Assembly: GCA_947474495.1 (NCBI GenBank)
Contig: CANJIM010000023.1
Span: 1 to 40,142 of the forward strand
Origin: Rhodospirillaceae bacterium
GTDB taxonomy: Bacteria > Pseudomonadota > Alphaproteobacteria > SMXQ01
Direction of reading: 5' to 3'
Length of the DNA stretch: 40,142 nucleotides
A program made the translations under genes and the position numbers. The notes beneath the pieces are model-generated. The model made no database searches, had not been told where the DNA came from, and worked only from the letters and a program-made list of their open reading frames with translations. Every line of letters begins with the position of its first letter. Within the stretch, counting starts at the first letter, position 1. Shown here in pieces: positions 24,544 through 31,630 of the stretch.

Positions 24544-25686
24544 TTATTCAAGCGGCTTTTGGCCGACCAGCGTGATGCCGTAGCCGTCGAGGCCGACGAT
24601 GCTGCGCTTGGTGTTTGACAGCAGGACGATGTTCTTCACGCCAAGATCGGTGAGGATCTGCGCGCCGATGCCATATTGACGCAGTTCGGCGATCGGCTTC
24701 TTCAGCGCTTGGCCATCGCGCTCCTTCAAGAAGCGCGACAGGCTGGTGACCGTCGGCTCGCGGATAATGACGATTGCGCCGCGGCCTTTCTCGCTGATCA
24801 TCTTCATGGCGGTTTCCAATTCGCCGCCGCGCGCGCGCGACTCGCCGGCGAAGAATTGGCCGACCGTCATGTCGCCGAGCGCATCTGCCACCATGTTCAT
24901 CTGATGCATGCGCACGTAAACCGGCTCTTCGCCGCCCAGATCACCCTTCACCAGGGCGACATGCTCGGCATATTCGACCGTATTGGCATAGACGATGAGC
25001 TTGAACTCGCCGCCGAAGCGGCTGTTGATCTTGCTTTCGTGGATGCGCTCGATGACGCGTTCGTTGCGCCGGCGATAGGCGATCAGGTCGGCGATGCTGG
25101 CGACCTTCAGGCCATGGACTTGCGCGAATTTCACCAAGTCGGGCAGCCGCGCCATGGTGCCATCGTCGTTCATGATCTCACAGATCACGCCGGCCGGGTT
25201 GAGGCCGGCCATACGCGCGACGTCGACCGCCGCCTCGGTATGGCCGGCGCGCACGAGCACGCCGCCGTCCTGGGCGATCAGCGGGAAGATGTGGCCGGGG
25301 GTGACGATGTCGCCGCGACCCTTCTTGGGGTCGATGGCGACGGCGATGGTCTGGGCGCGGTCGGCGGCGGAGATGCCGGTGGTGACGCCGTCACGCGCTT
25401 CGATGGAGACGGTGAAGGCGGTCTGATGCCGTGCCTCATTTTTGGGCGACATCAGCGACAGCCCGAGCTGCTCGACGCGTTCGCGCGGCAGCGTCAGGCA
25501 AATCAGGCCACGACCATGTTTGGCCATGAAGTTGACCGCGGCGGCGTCGGCTTTCTCGGCGGGCATGACGAGATCGCCTTCGTTCTCGCGGCCCTCGTCG
25601 TCCACCAGGATGAACATGCGGCCCTGACGGGCATCTTCGATGACGTCCTCGATTGACGACAAAAATTCGCTATAGGGGCCTGACAC
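24544..25686 (-). CDS. ribB: RibBX-type DHBP synthase with degenerate GTP cyclohydrolase II domain
   Basis: 380 residues. The N-terminal domain (to about residue 205) is an intact 3,4-dihydroxy-2-butanone-4-phosphate synthase: [12 protein letters not shown] (29-40), [10 protein letters not shown], and RAGHTEAA with His149. It supplies the four-carbon unit of riboflavin. The C-terminal domain has the GTP cyclohydrolase II fold but lacks the zinc cysteines and the HSECLTGD/RCDCG motifs; the equivalent region reads [13 protein letters not shown]. This is the RibBX form known in proteobacteria, so it should not open GTP. GTG 25686 has AAAGG 7 bases upstream. It lies just upstream of a flavin-dependent oxygenase operon. 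Confidence 0.9.
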   Translation of the reverse strand: MSGPYSEFLSSIEDVIEDARQGRMFILVDDEGRENEGDLVMPAEKADAAAVNFMAKHGRGLICLTLPRERVEQLGLSLMSPKNEARHQTAFTVSIEARDGVTTGISAADRAQTIAVAIDPKKGRGDIVTPGHIFPLIAQDGGVLVRAGHTEAAVDVARMAGLNPAGVICEIMNDDGTMARLPDLVKFAQVHGLKVASIADLIAYRRRNERVIERIHESKINSRFGGEFKLIVYANTVEYAEHVALVKGDLGGEEPVYVRMHQMNMVADALGDMTVGQFFAGESRARGGELETAMKMISEKGRGAIVIIREPTVTSLSRFLKERDGQALKKPIAELRQYGIGAQILTDLGVKNIVLLSNTKRSIVGLDGYGITLVGQKPLE

Positions 25687-26006
25687 GCGACGACCTTTCG
25701 GACTTGGCCGGGCGAGGCCCGGCGAGGGGCGCAAGTTATCCCGCTGGCGGGGCCGGTTCAAGGCCTCGTCCGGGCGCTGCCGCGTGGCGCCTTATGCCGC
25801 GGCAGCTCAGAAAGCCCCATAATCTCTAGGGATTGTGCCGATTAGCGGCACGCATATGTGCCCCGCGTTCAATTGACGGGGGTAGGGGGCGATGATACCA
25901 AGTGCTCAGATCGCGCCGTTTGTGAAACGCAAACGAGTGCAATCCAATGAAAAAGATACGAACGCATCCGGTTTACGGATGCGTCAACAGGACAAGGATT
26001 TCACGG
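25687..26006. promoter_or_regulatory. Divergent control region with three perfect hairpins
   Basis: 320 bases between ribB and Bug gene 6. Three perfect inverted repeats follow one another: GTGCCG/CGGCAC (25835-25851), CGTTTG/CAAACG (25917-25935) and ACGCATCCG/CGGATGCGT (25962-25984). The last is only 22 bases before the Bug start codon and close to its ribosome-binding site. A possible promoter TTGACG (near 25873) with a 17-base spacer has a poor -10 (TACCAA). No FMN riboswitch features are seen upstream of ribB. Confidence 0.5.
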
Positions 26007-27101
26007 ATGGAAGCTCGCAAGCTTTCGGCGCTTGTCGCCATGAGCCTTTTCGCGTCTTCGCTCGCCATGGTCGGCATCGGCGCGGCGCAAGCGGACAGCG
26101 CTGATGAATTCTTCGCCGGCAAGCGTATCAACGTCGTCATCGGCTACAGCGGCGGCGCCGGCTACGACCAATATGCCCGCGTGCTCGCACGCTACATGGG
26201 AGAGCATATTCCCGGCAAACCGACCCTCATTCCGCAGAATATGCCGGGTGCGGGCAGCCGCAAGGCCGCCAACTGGCTCTATAACGTCGCGCCCAAGGAT
26301 GGCACGACGCTCGCGACGCTCGGCCAGAACACGGCGACCGACCAGGCGCTGAAGGCCGATGGCGTGCAGTTCGACGTACGCCAGTTCAACTGGATCGGCA
26401 ACATGGTGGTGGTGAACAACGTGCTCTCCACCTGGGCCGCCTCGGGAATCAAGACCATCGAAGACGCCACCAAGACGCCGTCGTCGATCGGCGGCACCGG
26501 CGCGGCGTCGCCATCAGTCATCTATCCGCAGGTGGCCAATAACCTGCTCGGCACCAAATTCAAGATCATTGCCGGCTATCCGGGCGGCGGCGACGTCAAT
26601 CTGGCGATGGAGCGCGGCGAAGTCGATGGCCGCGGCAGCAACAGCTGGGCGTCATACAAATCGACCAAGGGCGATTGGCTGCGCGACAATAAGGTGAATA
26701 TCCTGTTCCAGGTCGGGCCCAAGCGCGAAGATGACCTACCCGACGTGCCGTTGCTCACCGATCTGGCCAAGACGCCGGAGCAGAAGAAGGTCTTCGAGGT
26801 GCTCTCCGCCGATGTCTCAGTGGGCCGTCCGATCCTGACCACGCCGGGCGTGCCGCAGGATCGCGTCGCCGCCTTGCGCAAAGCCTTCGACGATACCTTC
26901 AAGGACAAGGCCTTCCTCGCCGAAGCCGAAAAGCAGAAGATGGACATCTCGCCGATGAGCGGCGCCGAACTGCAGAAGATCGTCGCTGCCACGGTGGAGA
27001 TGCCCGATTCGATCATCGCCATGGTCAAAGCGGCGATCCAGATTCGCGACATGGAAGCGCTCGCCCCGGAAAAGGGCGGCGTTAATCCGAACGCTGAGTG
27101 A
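26007..27101 (+). CDS. Bug/TctC-family periplasmic solute-binding protein 6
   Basis: 364 residues with a signal peptide (SALVAMSLFASSLAMVGIG, cleavage near AQADS). The core is GYSGGAGYDQYARVL, QNMPGAGSRKAANWLY and VAPKDG. It is the most divergent of the six and has a longer C-terminal tail. ATG 26007 has AAGGA 8 bases upstream. The longer frame to 25947 would translate the hairpin region, so it is not used. It is followed by a hairpin and a palindrome, then a ThDP enzyme in the same direction that may act on its ligand. Ligand unknown. Confidence 0.9.
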   Translation: MEARKLSALVAMSLFASSLAMVGIGAAQADSADEFFAGKRINVVIGYSGGAGYDQYARVLARYMGEHIPGKPTLIPQNMPGAGSRKAANWLYNVAPKDGTTLATLGQNTATDQALKADGVQFDVRQFNWIGNMVVVNNVLSTWAASGIKTIEDATKTPSSIGGTGAASPSVIYPQVANNLLGTKFKIIAGYPGGGDVNLAMERGEVDGRGSNSWASYKSTKGDWLRDNKVNILFQVGPKREDDLPDVPLLTDLAKTPEQKKVFEVLSADVSVGRPILTTPGVPQDRVAALRKAFDDTFKDKAFLAEAEKQKMDISPMSGAELQKIVAATVEMPDSIIAMVKAAIQIRDMEALAPEKGGVNPNAE

Positions 27102-27107
27102 CTCTTC

Positions 27108-27139
27108 GCCGCCGCTCCCGATGACTGGGGCGGCGGCTT
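27108..27139 (+). terminator. GC-rich hairpin after Bug gene 6 (weak terminator)
   Basis: GCCGCCGC (27108-27115) with GCGGCGGC (27130-27137), extended by CCC/GGG past a one-base bulge, 7-base loop, followed only by TTATCG. It may stabilise the Bug message or partly terminate before the ThDP gene. Confidence 0.5.
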
Positions 27140-27155
27140 ATCGATTCAAATCGAT
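27140..27155. promoter_or_regulatory. 16-bp palindrome, candidate operator of the ThDP gene
   Basis: Perfect inverted repeat ATCGATT-CA-AATCGAT, 41 bases before the ThDP enzyme start. The position suits binding of a dimeric regulator; the LysR gene 2.6 kb downstream is one candidate. No matching palindrome was noticed elsewhere in the window. Confidence 0.45.
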
Positions 27156-27196
27156 TCCACGTGCCGCCATTCATTCTGTTCTTATCTGAGGGAATT

Positions 27197-29026
27197 ATGA
27201 AAAAACCGACCGCGAAAAACCCGCCGAAGGCGATCGAGACGGGCGTCGACAAGCCCGCCGGCCTGAAAGGCAAGAGCAACAAGCCGGCTTGGGCATCCGA
27301 CGCGATTGCCGACGTCCTGCGCGGGCTCGGCTACCAGTATTGCTTCTTGAATCCGGGTTCGAGCTATCGCGGCCTGCATGACTCCTTCGTCAACTATCTC
27401 GGCAATCGCGAGCCGCTCGCCGTCCTCTGCAATCACGAGGACATCGCCGTCGCCATGGGCCACGGCTACGCCAACGCCACCAACGGCCCCGCGCTCGTCG
27501 CGCTGCACGATCTCGTCGGCCTGATGCACGGCGTCATGGGCGTCTACGACGCCTATGCCGCGCACGCGCCAGTCGTCATCATCGGCGGCTCCGGCCCGGC
27601 CGATCCGGCGCTGCGCCGCGCCATCGACTACATCCACTCGGCCAATTCGCAAGGCTCGTTGATCCGTCCCTTCGTGAAGTGGGACGACGAAGCGATCACC
27701 GCGCAGGGCATTTGCGATTCCATCGTGCGCGCTAACAAGATCGCCACCACCGGCCCGCGCGGCCCGGTCTATGTCGCGATCGACGCCGGCGTGCAGGAGC
27801 AGAAGCTCGACAAGCCGCTCGATATGCCTGACGTGACGGCGTCGTACAACCAGGCACCGCCGCCGCCGGCCATCGCCAAAGACGCGCTCGATCAGGCGGT
27901 CGACGTGCTGGTCAAGGCGAAGAACCCGGTCATCACCTGCGGCCGCGTTGCCCTGAACCCGGCGATCACCGCGCCTCTGGTGCAGTTGATCGAAGCGCTC
28001 GGCGCGACGTTCCATGAAGATCGCGGTTCGGTCAGCGTTCCGTCGAAGCATCCGCAGAACCTGACGGGCGACAAGGCTGTGATCAAGGAAGCCGACGTCG
28101 TGCTTTGCATCGATTCTCACGACGTCAGCACCGTCGTCGACGCCTATTCGAGCAAGATCCGCGGCGAGCGCGGCGAAGGCGCGGCCGGCAAGAAGATCCT
28201 CGATCTGTCGCTCAACGACTACGCCCACCGCTCGTGGCAGCGTCTCGGCGGCATGGTCGCCCCGACGGCGGTCCAGTTGCTTGCCGATCCGTTGGAAGGC
28301 ACGATGCAGCTCGCTGCCGCCGTGAAGGCCCGCCTCGCCAAGGACAAGTCGCTCGGCAAGGGGATCGACGCGCGCAAGGCCAAGATCGCCAAGCGCAAGG
28401 CAGCCTTCCTCGCCAAGCAGGCGGAGACGACCAAGAAGCGTTGGGCCGAAAGCCCGATGTCGCCGCACCGCTTCGTCTCCGATATTTGGAGCGCGACGAA
28501 AGGCAAGCCGTGGTTCCTCACTATCCGTAACCACCGCAATTGGCCGGAAGGCATTTGGGAGTTCACAGGCGGCGGCCAGTACACCGGCCATTCGGCAGGC
28601 GGCGGCGTCGGCCACGGCCCGGGCGCTATGGTCGGTGCGGCGTTCGCCGCGCGCGATCGCGGCCAATTCCCGATCGGCATCCTCGGCGACGGCGATTTCA
28701 TGATGTCGTCGGGTGCGCTATGGACGGCCGTGCACTACAAGGTGCCGTTGCTCGTCATCATCAACAACAACTGCTCGTGGTATAACGATGAAGAGCATCA
28801 GGTCGAAGTCGCGCATATGCGCAATCGTCCGCCCGAGAACGCCTGGATCGGCACCACGACCAATAATCCGGAAGTGAACCACTGCGAGTTGGCGCGCGGC
28901 TGGGGTTGCTGGGCGGAAGATCCGGTGATCAACCCGGACGATTTCCTGCCGGCGCTCAAGCGCGCCGTCAAGCAGGTCGAGGCCGGCAAGGTCGCCGTGA
29001 TCGACGCCCGCACGAAGCCTCGCTAA
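27197..29026 (+). CDS. ThDP-dependent enzyme (acetolactate synthase/benzoylformate decarboxylase superfamily)
   Basis: 609 residues. The three-domain ThDP fold is clear. The cofactor-activating Glu81 is in LCNHEDIAVAMGHGYA. The diphosphate/Mg motif starts at GDGDFMM (497-503) and ends at INNN near residue 523. A central domain lies between. It carries a basic N-terminal tail (residues 1-30, KKPTAKNPPKAIE onward) and a lysine-rich linker at about 376-416. Such enzymes decarboxylate 2-oxo acids or form C-C bonds. The ATG at 27197 has GAGGG 5 bases upstream; the frame to 27161 has none. It stands between a Bug receptor and a LysR gene. The reaction cannot be assigned; it is not a standard IlvB. 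Confidence 0.88.
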   Translation: MKKPTAKNPPKAIETGVDKPAGLKGKSNKPAWASDAIADVLRGLGYQYCFLNPGSSYRGLHDSFVNYLGNREPLAVLCNHEDIAVAMGHGYANATNGPALVALHDLVGLMHGVMGVYDAYAAHAPVVIIGGSGPADPALRRAIDYIHSANSQGSLIRPFVKWDDEAITAQGICDSIVRANKIATTGPRGPVYVAIDAGVQEQKLDKPLDMPDVTASYNQAPPPPAIAKDALDQAVDVLVKAKNPVITCGRVALNPAITAPLVQLIEALGATFHEDRGSVSVPSKHPQNLTGDKAVIKEADVVLCIDSHDVSTVVDAYSSKIRGERGEGAAGKKILDLSLNDYAHRSWQRLGGMVAPTAVQLLADPLEGTMQLAAAVKARLAKDKSLGKGIDARKAKIAKRKAAFLAKQAETTKKRWAESPMSPHRFVSDIWSATKGKPWFLTIRNHRNWPEGIWEFTGGGQYTGHSAGGGVGHGPGAMVGAAFAARDRGQFPIGILGDGDFMMSSGALWTAVHYKVPLLVIINNNCSWYNDEEHQVEVAHMRNRPPENAWIGTTTNNPEVNHCELARGWGCWAEDPVINPDDFLPALKRAVKQVEAGKVAVIDARTKPR

Positions 29027-29078
29027 AGACTGCGCCACATCGAGACAACAGCCGCGCTAAATATGGGGCCCGGCCAAG

Positions 29079-29114
29079 ACAAAGGGGAAGCTTCGGCTTC
29101 CCCTTTGTTATTTT
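29079..29114 (+). terminator. Rho-independent terminator of the ThDP gene
   Basis: Perfect 13-bp stem ACAAAGGGGAAGC/GCTTCCCCTTTGT closed by a stable TTCG tetraloop, followed by TATTTT. It separates the ThDP gene from the convergent RcnB-like gene. Confidence 0.92.
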
Positions 29115-29130
29115 CGGCTTGGGAATTCGG

Positions 29131-29556
29131 TTAGCTGCGGCCGAGGTCTTCGATCGCGTCGAGCACCAGGCCGGTGCCGGCGGCGATCAGCAGGATGTCG
29201 GCCGCGACGCGGACATAGCGCGCGCCGGCCGGCGCATGGAGCCGCCCAGCGAGTGTGGGCGGCAAGGCATAATAGATGAGGTCATGGGGCAAGCGCTGGC
29301 CGCGCGCCCATTTCTTCGCCTGGCCCGGCGGTTGGCAGCCGTTGTTCTTCTTGGCGAGGCCGGGCGGACAATGGCCCTGGGCGATCTGCTGGCCGTAATA
29401 CTCCTGGATGATGCCGCGGTCCGACCCGCCGATTTGGATCGAGACATTCGTCCCGCCTGAATTGCGCGCAGGCTGGCCTTTGCCGGGATGGTCGGCCGCC
29501 AGGGCGGGGCCGGCGAGGAAGCTGGTGAGGAGCGTGACGGCAATGAGGCGTCGCAT
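29131..29556 (-). CDS. RcnB-like periplasmic protein
   Basis: 141 residues. The signal peptide (LIAVTLLTSFLAGPALAAD) is followed by a region containing CPPGLAKKNNGC and QPPGQAKKWARGQRLP, then YYALPP and VRVAADILLIAAGTGLVLDAI. This arrangement is found in RcnB-family proteins, small periplasmic proteins linked in E. coli to nickel/cobalt homeostasis. The two cysteines could form a disulfide. ATG 29556 has AGG 7 bases upstream. Single gene, convergent with the ThDP gene and divergent from the LysR gene. A metal role is not shown by its context. Confidence 0.72.
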   Translation of the reverse strand: MRRLIAVTLLTSFLAGPALAADHPGKGQPARNSGGTNVSIQIGGSDRGIIQEYYGQQIAQGHCPPGLAKKNNGCQPPGQAKKWARGQRLPHDLIYYALPPTLAGRLHAPAGARYVRVAADILLIAAGTGLVLDAIEDLGRS

Positions 29557-29716
29557 GACAGCACCTATAAAACCCGGCGAGCGGAATGGCTCCTCCGGCT
29601 AACGCAAACGGCGACTGCAGGGCCGGGTTCCATCGGATTGCGCTATAGCCAATATTCCCAATGCGGCCAGCGCGGATTAGGATCGCCGCCATAAGAACAA
29701 GGCTGGGAGAAGCGTC

Positions 29717-30703
29717 ATGGATCGCCTGAAGGCGATGGAGACCTTCGTGCGTGTCGTCAAGGAGGGCAGTTTTGCCGCCGCCGCCGACCAAATGGGCCTG
29801 TCGCGCGCCATCGTCACCAAACATGTCATGCAGCTCGAAAAAGAGCTCGGCGCGCGGCTGATCAACCGCACGACGCGGCGCTTCAGCGTCACCGAGATCG
29901 GTCAGGATTACGTTGTCTTTTGCCAGCGCATGCTGGAGCAGATGAGCGAGCAGGACGCGCTGATCGGCCGCCTGCAGGAGGAGCCGCGCGGCGAGCTGAA
30001 GGTACTGACGCCGAAATCTTTCGGTAGCCTCTATCTCGGCAATATCGTTTCCGACTTCATGGCGCTCTACCCCGACATTCATGTGACGCTGATTCTCAGC
30101 GACACGTCGATGCGTTATCTCGACCTCATCGAGAACGGCTTCGATCTGGCGATTCGCCTGACCTCTCATGTCGATTCCAGCCTGATGGCGCGCCGCATCG
30201 GCGCATTGCGCTGGGTGCCCTGCGCGTCGCCTGAATATCTCGACCATCATGCGGCGCCGCGCACGCCGGCCGATCTCGCTGGTCATAACTGTCTGCTGCA
30301 TACCAAACATGCCGACGGCATCTGGCGCTTCGCCGGCCAGGGCAAAACGAGTGAAGTGACCGTCAAGGTGAAGGGTCCCATCGCGACCAACAGCGTCATG
30401 GTGTTGCGGCAGGTGGCGCTCAACGGCAAGGGTATCGCGCTGTTGCCGACCTATTGCATCGGTCCCGACCTCGCCGACGGCAGCTTGCGGCAAGTGCTGC
30501 CCAATCACGCCGGACCCGACGAGGCGATCTACGTGATGTTCCCGCACCGCCAGCTGGTGCCGACGAAAATCCGGCTCTTCATCGACTTCGTCGCCGAGCG
30601 TATCAGCGCTTCGCCGTGGGATTTGCCGCAGGAGCGCAAGAGCAAGAGATCGGCCCCGGTGATGTCGCTGGCGAGCCGGCGGCGTAAAGCCAAGCCGGCC
30701 TGA
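29717..30703 (+). CDS. LysR-family transcriptional regulator
   Basis: 328 residues. The helix-turn-helix occupies residues 1-60 (AMETFVRVVKEGSFAAAADQ, then TKHVMQLEKELGARLINRTT). The periplasmic-binding-like effector domain follows to about residue 295, and an unusually basic C-terminal tail rich in K and R ends the protein. ATG 29717 has GGGAG 7 bases upstream. It is divergent from the RcnB-like gene with 160 bases between. The divergent partner is a classical LysR target, but the catabolic genes to the left are also possible. Effector unknown. Confidence 0.92.
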   Translation: MDRLKAMETFVRVVKEGSFAAAADQMGLSRAIVTKHVMQLEKELGARLINRTTRRFSVTEIGQDYVVFCQRMLEQMSEQDALIGRLQEEPRGELKVLTPKSFGSLYLGNIVSDFMALYPDIHVTLILSDTSMRYLDLIENGFDLAIRLTSHVDSSLMARRIGALRWVPCASPEYLDHHAAPRTPADLAGHNCLLHTKHADGIWRFAGQGKTSEVTVKVKGPIATNSVMVLRQVALNGKGIALLPTYCIGPDLADGSLRQVLPNHAGPDEAIYVMFPHRQLVPTKIRLFIDFVAERISASPWDLPQERKSKRSAPVMSLASRRRKAKPA

Positions 30704-30715
30704 GCCGGACGAAGA

Positions 30716-30744
30716 AAAGGGGAGCCGTGAAGGCTCCCCTTTGT
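30716..30744. terminator. Bidirectional terminator
   Basis: Perfect 11-bp stem AAAGGGGAGCC/GGCTCCCCTTT with a 5-base loop. It serves the LysR gene on the plus strand and the converging lipoprotein gene on the minus strand, where TTTTCTT follows the stem. Confidence 0.85.
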
Positions 30745-30766
30745 ATCCGCGCCTATGAGGCTGCGC

Positions 30767-31021
30767 TTACTTCCAGGCCGGCTTGCCGAGGTTGACGTCG
30801 TCCTTGTCGGTCAGCGCGCCGCCGGCTGCGCCGAGGGCGCCGCCGATCACCGCGCCGCCGAGGATGCTGCCGCCGGTGAGGGCGCCGACGCCGGCACCCG
30901 CTGCGGCGCCGAGACCGCCACCGCTAAGCGCGCGATCGCCTTTGGTCTCGCCGCAGGCTGCAAGGCTAAGCAACGCAAGAGAACTCAGGGCGAGGGCCGC
31001 TGCCGTGATGGTGCTGCGCAT
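30767..31021 (-). CDS. Glycine-zipper lipoprotein, copy 1
   Basis: 84 residues. A type II signal peptide ends in the lipobox LAAC, with the lipidated Cys at residue 23. The mature part is a glycine zipper (repeats of GxxxG type such as GLGAAAGAGVGALTGG) and a DKDDVNLGKPAWK end. Such small proteins insert in or line the outer membrane and are linked to envelope stress. ATG 31021 has GGAG 10 bases upstream. It is almost identical in its mature part to the gene 236 bases away, which marks a recent duplication. Confidence 0.8.
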   Translation of the reverse strand: MRSTITAAALALSSLALLSLAACGETKGDRALSGGGLGAAAGAGVGALTGGSILGGAVIGGALGAAGGALTDKDDVNLGKPAWK

Positions 31022-31081
31022 GATGTTTTGCTCCAGGGGCGCAGTTCTGTGAGAAGAATTCCTCCGCTGGCCTCAAAGCTG

Positions 31082-31200
31082 TTTTATAGGAATACTTGTT
31101 CTATTGTTGGACTATTAAACATTCACAAGAATAATTATTAGTTCCCTGTAGTCTATAATAAATAAAGCCAATAAAGACTAAGAGATAAGCCGGCAAGCCA
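31082..31200. other. AT-rich spacer between the two lipoprotein genes
   Basis: About 120 bases far richer in A and T than the rest of the window. It includes TATAAA on the minus strand (complement of TTTATA near 31083-31088), a fair -10 for copy 1, and outer arms TAGTCT/AGACTA about 30 bases apart near 31150-31183. No gene is seen. It may be a strong promoter or UP element, a curved region, or a scar of the duplication. Confidence 0.5.
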
Positions 31201-31204
31201 TAGC

Positions 31205-31232
31205 AAAAAGGGAAGCCGCGAGGCTTCCCTTT
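31205..31232 (-). terminator. Rho-independent terminator of lipoprotein copy 2
   Basis: 11-bp stem AAAGGGAAGCC/GGCTTCCCTTT (31207-31217 with 31222-31232) with a 4-base loop and T5 on the minus strand, 24 bases after the stop. Confidence 0.87.
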
Positions 31233-31256
31233 GTCGCCAGAACCGCAGACGCGGTC

Positions 31257-31505
31257 TTACTTCCAGGCCGGTTTGCCGAGATTGACGTCGTCCTTATCGG
31301 TCAGATAACCACCAGCCGCGCCAGCCGCGCCGCCGATCACGGCGCCGCCGAGGACGCTGCCGCCCGTCAAGGCGCCGACGCCGGCGCCAGCCGCCGCGCC
31401 GAGACCGGCACCGCTCAACGCACGGTCGCCCTTCGTCTCGCCGCAGCCGGCGAGAGCCAATAACGCGATAGCACTGACAGCAATGGCCGCTTGTTTAATG
31501 CGCAT
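31257..31505 (-). CDS. Glycine-zipper lipoprotein, copy 2
   Basis: 82 residues. The lipobox LAGC places the lipidated Cys at residue 21. The mature part repeats copy 1 with only a few changes (for example a Val for an Ile, and GGYLTDK for GGALTDK). The signal peptides differ more than the mature regions, so the mature part is under selection or was recently homogenised. ATG 31505 has GGAGG 8 bases upstream, which excludes the longer frame from 31520. It has its own terminator, and is therefore a separate transcription unit from copy 1. Likely outer-membrane located. Confidence 0.8.
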   Translation of the reverse strand: MRIKQAAIAVSAIALLALAGCGETKGDRALSGAGLGAAAGAGVGALTGGSVLGGAVIGGAAGAAGGYLTDKDDVNLGKPAWK

Positions 31506-31630
31506 CTTCTTCTCCTCCATTGGCGAAACTCACGGGAAGAAAACGGCGGCCCAAGTGGAATGTTCCTGTGGCGATTTTAGGTCAAGGAACTCGACTGGGA
31601 ATGAAGCCCTAGGCGGGAGAGATCAGGGGG

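Noticed and set aside
24544-25686. Bifunctional RibBA (DHBP synthase and GTP cyclohydrolase II)
   Set aside because: The zinc cysteines and catalytic signature of GTP cyclohydrolase II are missing from the second domain, so only RibB activity is supported.
25687-26006. FMN riboswitch upstream of ribB
   Set aside because: The conserved AGGG-type core elements of the RFN motif were not found. The hairpins there lie toward the Bug gene.
27182-28666. Minus-strand open frame of 494 codons opposite the ThDP gene
   Set aside because: Shadow of a clear ThDP enzyme, rich in Arg/Asp/His/Val as expected for antisense frames in GC-rich DNA.
27197-29026. IlvB acetolactate synthase
   Set aside because: The ThDP motifs are there, but an IlvN partner is absent, the protein has basic additions, and the context is catabolic. 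Only the superfamily is claimed.
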